The notes beneath the pieces were generated by a model. The model did no database searches, was not told the DNA's origin, and saw nothing but the letters and a program-made list of their open reading frames with translations. Of a DNA stretch of 64,000 bases, positions 61,921 to 64,000 are shown one piece after another. The DNA is from Thermoflexaceae bacterium. Lineage in GTDB: Bacteria > Chloroflexota > Dehalococcoidia > Tepidiformales > Tepidiformaceae. The stretch covers positions 248,001 through 312,000 of the forward strand of contig JABTUD010000002.1 of the NCBI GenBank assembly GCA_015075555.1. The letters are read 5' to 3'. The number at the start of each line of letters is the position of its first letter. Positions within the stretch are counted from its first letter, which is position 1. Both the position numbers and the translations under genes were made by a program.

Positions 61921-62940
61921 CTACGGCAGGATGAGCATGGCGTCGCCAAAACTGTAGAAGCGGTACCCCTCGTCGACGGCGAGGCGGTAGGCGTCGAGCA
62001 CGCGCTCCGTCCCGGCGAAGGCGCACACCAGCATCAGCAGGGTCGATCGCGGCAGGTGGAAGTTCGTGATCAGCCCGTCGACCACCCGGAACTCATCGCC
62101 GGGCAGGATGCGGAGGCTGGTCCAGCCCTGGAATGGCACAACTTCGCCACACTCCCGGGCCACGTGCTCGAGTGTGCGCACGACGGTGGTCCCGACCGCG
62201 ATGATGCGCCGTCCTGCGGCCTTCGCTTGCGTGATTGCCCTCGCCGTCGAAGCGGGAACGGTGACGTGCTCCGGGTGCAGGTGGTGCTCACGCGGGTCGT
62301 CGACGGTGACGGGCCGGAACGTGCCCGGGCCCACCTCCAGCGTCACCGCCGCACGGTGGACGCCCTGAGTTTCCAGTTCAGCAAGCAGCCCGGGGGTGAA
62401 GTGCAGCCCTGCCGTAGGGGCGGCCGCGCTACGGGGATCACGGCTGTACACCGTTTGATACCGCTCCGGGTCGCCCCGGTAGCCGCTGATGTACGGGGGG
62501 AGCGGGACCTCGCCCGCCGTCGCGGGGTCAAACGGCCGTTCGAATGCTAGTACGGCGACGCCCTCCTTTCGGCTCTCAACCACCGCCGCGAGGTCGCCAT
62601 CGGAGGCGGTGAAGCAGAATCGCCGCCCGGGGACGGCCTGGCGCGCGGGCCGGAAGAGCACCTCCCAGCGCAGGTCTGTAAGGGGGCGGACCAGCAGCGC
62701 TTCGACGGCGCCGCCCGTTTCGTCCCGGCGGCCGAAGAGCCGCGCCGCCATCACGCGGGTGTCATTGACGACGAGCAGGTCGCCCGCGCGCAGGAGCGCG
62801 GGCAGGTCATGGAAGCGATGATGCTCAAACCCCGGGGCGTGGCGGCGCAGAACCATGAGACGTGATGCGTCGCGGGGGCTGGCGGGCTGCTGCGCTATCA
62901 GCCCGGGCGGGAGGTCGAAGTCGAAGTCTGAGGTGCGCAT
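61921..62940 (-). CDS. queA: SAM:tRNA ribosyltransferase-isomerase (queuosine synthesis)
   Basis: A 339-residue QueA that transfers the ribosyl part of SAM to preQ1 in tRNA to make epoxyqueuosine. Signatures are the N-terminal FDFDLPPGLIAQQPA, RDASRLMVL, VVNDTRVM, TAGLHFTP and FHLPRSTLLMLV. It is full length. It lies divergent to the beta-helix-like gene. Other queuosine genes are not in the window. Confidence 0.96.
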   Translation of the reverse strand: MRTSDFDFDLPPGLIAQQPASPRDASRLMVLRRHAPGFEHHRFHDLPALLRAGDLLVVNDTRVMAARLFGRRDETGGAVEALLVRPLTDLRWEVLFRPARQAVPGRRFCFTASDGDLAAVVESRKEGVAVLAFERPFDPATAGEVPLPPYISGYRGDPERYQTVYSRDPRSAAAPTAGLHFTPGLLAELETQGVHRAAVTLEVGPGTFRPVTVDDPREHHLHPEHVTVPASTARAITQAKAAGRRIIAVGTTVVRTLEHVARECGEVVPFQGWTSLRILPGDEFRVVDGLITNFHLPRSTLLMLVCAFAGTERVLDAYRLAVDEGYRFYSFGDAMLILP

Positions 62941-63010
62941 TGCTACCCCGAGGATTGCGCTTTCTGGGGGCCCGGTCTACGTTGGAAGCTCTTCGGGGAG
63001 GGAGTACCTC

Positions 63011-63427
63011 GTGAACGGAAACGGCTCCTCTGCATCAAAGCTGGCGGGTGACCGCGTCGATTCACTGGCAGCCACACACGTGACCATCGACAGGAGCGCG
63101 GTGCGGAGCGTAGAGGCCGGCCAGGCGCAGCTGGAGCGAGCCGCCGTGCAGCGTCTGCGCGCATCCCAGGCCTCGGTAGACCACAGCGCGGTGGCGATTG
63201 CATCCTTCGACCAGGGCACCATTCGCCAGAGCAACGTGGGCGCCGTGGTGGCGAAGTCGGTTGCCTGCGACGAGGTGCGGACGTTCGTGCTGGCCTCGCC
63301 CGTCGTGCGGGGCGAGGTGCACACCTGGCTGGACCTGCGCGCCGCCGTGGCTATCGGCCTCGGGATGGCGCTGGGGAAGGTGCTCCTGACGGCGATTCGG
63401 GCCCTCGGGCGGAAGGCGCTTTCCTGA
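63011..63427 (+). CDS. beta-helix-like repeat protein with C-terminal membrane helix
   Basis: 138 residues starting at GTG, with GGAGGGAG 7 nt upstream. The middle has a short-period pattern of small residues and valines (VTIDRSAV, VEAGQAQL, RASQASVDHSAV, FDQGTI, SNVGAVV), suggesting a small right-handed beta-helix. A hydrophobic helix (AAVAIGLGMALGKVLL) near the C-terminus would anchor it. Function is unknown. The last 77 bp overlap the 3' end of rlmN. Confidence 0.65.
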   Translation: MNGNGSSASKLAGDRVDSLAATHVTIDRSAVRSVEAGQAQLERAAVQRLRASQASVDHSAVAIASFDQGTIRQSNVGAVVAKSVACDEVRTFVLASPVVRGEVHTWLDLRAAVAIGLGMALGKVLLTAIRALGRKALS

Positions 63428-64000
63428 CGGCGGCTGCTGCGGCAGTGCGAAGCTGCCCGCAGGCGGCCGCAATCTCGGCCCCACGTTCAACACGGACAGT
63501 GCAGTTCACCCCGGCCGCGCGTAACGCGCGCTCGAAGGTGAGCACCCGTTCGCGTGATGGGCGTCGAAACGGCCCGGCGGTGGGATTCAGCGGAATCAGG
63601 TTCACGTGCGCCCCGGTGTCCCGCAGGACCCGTCCCAGTTCGCCCGCCAGCTCTGGCATGTCGTTCACGCCCTCGATGAGGGCGTATTCGAAGGTCACCC
63701 GCCGTCCCGTCTTGCGGAAGTAGCGCCGGGCAGCAGAAACGAGGTCGCGCACGGAATGCGGGGCTGCCGTCGGGATTAGCTTCTGCCGCAGGGCATCGTT
63801 GGGGGCGTGGAGAGAGATGGCGAGGCCGGCCTGGAGCCCCTCTTCCGCCAGCCTGTCTATCCCCCGAATGACGCCGACCGTTGAGATGGTGACACTCCGC
63901 TGGGCGAGGCCAAACGCGCGCTGATCGGTGAGGAGGCGCACCGCGCGGATCGTCTCGGAGTAGTTCGCCAGCGGTTCTCCCATGCCCATGAACACGACAT
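63351..64000 (-). CDS. rlmN: 23S rRNA (adenine-2503)-C2 methyltransferase, 5' part outside the window
   Basis: The C-terminal 216 or so residues of a radical-SAM RlmN/Cfr-type enzyme. It includes VVFMGMGEPLANY, STVGVIRGID, SLHAPNDALRQKLIP, FEYALIEGVND, LIPLNP and the C-terminal AACGQL, whose Cys forms the methyl intermediate. The CxxxC iron-sulfur motif lies beyond position 64000. The C-terminal extension after CGQL overlaps the convergent beta-helix-like gene by 77 bp. Confidence 0.93.
   Translation of the reverse strand, partial: VVFMGMGEPLANYSETIRAVRLLTDQRAFGLAQRSVTISTVGVIRGIDRLAEEGLQAGLAISLHAPNDALRQKLIPTAAPHSVRDLVSAARRYFRKTGRRVTFEYALIEGVNDMPELAGELGRVLRDTGAHVNLIPLNPTAGPFRRPSRERVLTFERALRAAGVNCTVRVERGAEIAAACGQLRTAAAAAVRKAPSARGPESPSGAPSPAPSRGR

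Noticed and set aside
1-64000. CRISPR arrays, insertion sequences, rRNA or tRNA genes, prophage
   Set aside because: I saw no regularly spaced direct repeats, transposase or integrase genes, phage structural genes or complete tRNA cloverleafs in the window.

Overview
The window is about two thirds G+C by eye and reads as chromosome of a Chloroflexota bacterium, probably Dehalococcoidia-like. The reasons are: GTG and TTG starts used freely; a secreted protein with a Thr/Pro-rich stalk; a LexA box of the GAAC-N4-GTTC type; the imuB/dnaE2 mutagenesis cassette; deazaflavin-type oxidoreductases; and a hisZ-dependent histidine operon. The placement is inferred from gene content; no rRNA, tRNA or marker gene in the window settles it. 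Coding density is high, and many neighbours overlap by ATGA or TGATG.

Layout. 1-3.5 kb: a response-regulator-like protein and a leftward operon (thiolase-like, DUF35, SDR) with a good promoter. 3.6-4.8 kb: an AT-rich island with one secreted stalk protein. 4.9-8.4 kb: a small membrane protein, comEC and rph. 8.4-19.4 kb: HIT, DUF1015, serA with an aminotransferase, MgtC-like, a GH13 glucosidase, argG, argS and a nitroreductase-like gene behind a 24-bp palindrome. 19.4-26.5 kb: IMPase, alpha/beta hydrolase, cinA, a DUF4258/DUF2283 pair, an NTF2-fold protein, a disulfide oxidoreductase, an acyl-CoA dehydrogenase and a HAD protein. 26.5-30.8 kb: a three-repeat secreted protein, TauE, a deazaflavin oxidoreductase, a methyltransferase and a small conserved protein.

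30.8-39.2 kb: a glmS ribozyme followed by glmS, then ppsA, a stand-alone RAM-domain protein, moeA, and a slipin/NfeD protease pair. 39.3-45.7 kb: the histidine operon hisZ-hisG-(phospholipase C-like)-hisD-hisC-hisB, in which HisG is a 470-residue tandem duplication. 45.8-49.9 kb: an APH-like kinase, a hypothetical protein, a CoA-type Nudix hydrolase, a small receiver-like protein and a biotin-dependent carboxyltransferase.

50-57.5 kb: an HDOD protein, then an SOS mutagenesis locus. imuB plus a DUF6504-like gene and dnaE2 each sit behind an identical LexA box. They are separated by an antisense toxin-antitoxin cluster (hicBA plus decayed DUF433/DUF5615 genes). A vapBC-like pair follows dnaE2. 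57.4-64 kb: a cyclophilin, a large disordered acidic protein, an amidohydrolase with a TIM-barrel-like partner, queA, a beta-helix-like membrane protein and the 3' part of rlmN.

The strongest observations are the glmS ribozyme, the split LexA-box mutasome with toxin-antitoxin insertions, the tandem HisG with a degenerate N-terminal half, a 7-bp tandem repeat inside dnaE2, and many -10-like boxes only 5-10 nt from start codons, which suggests leaderless transcription.
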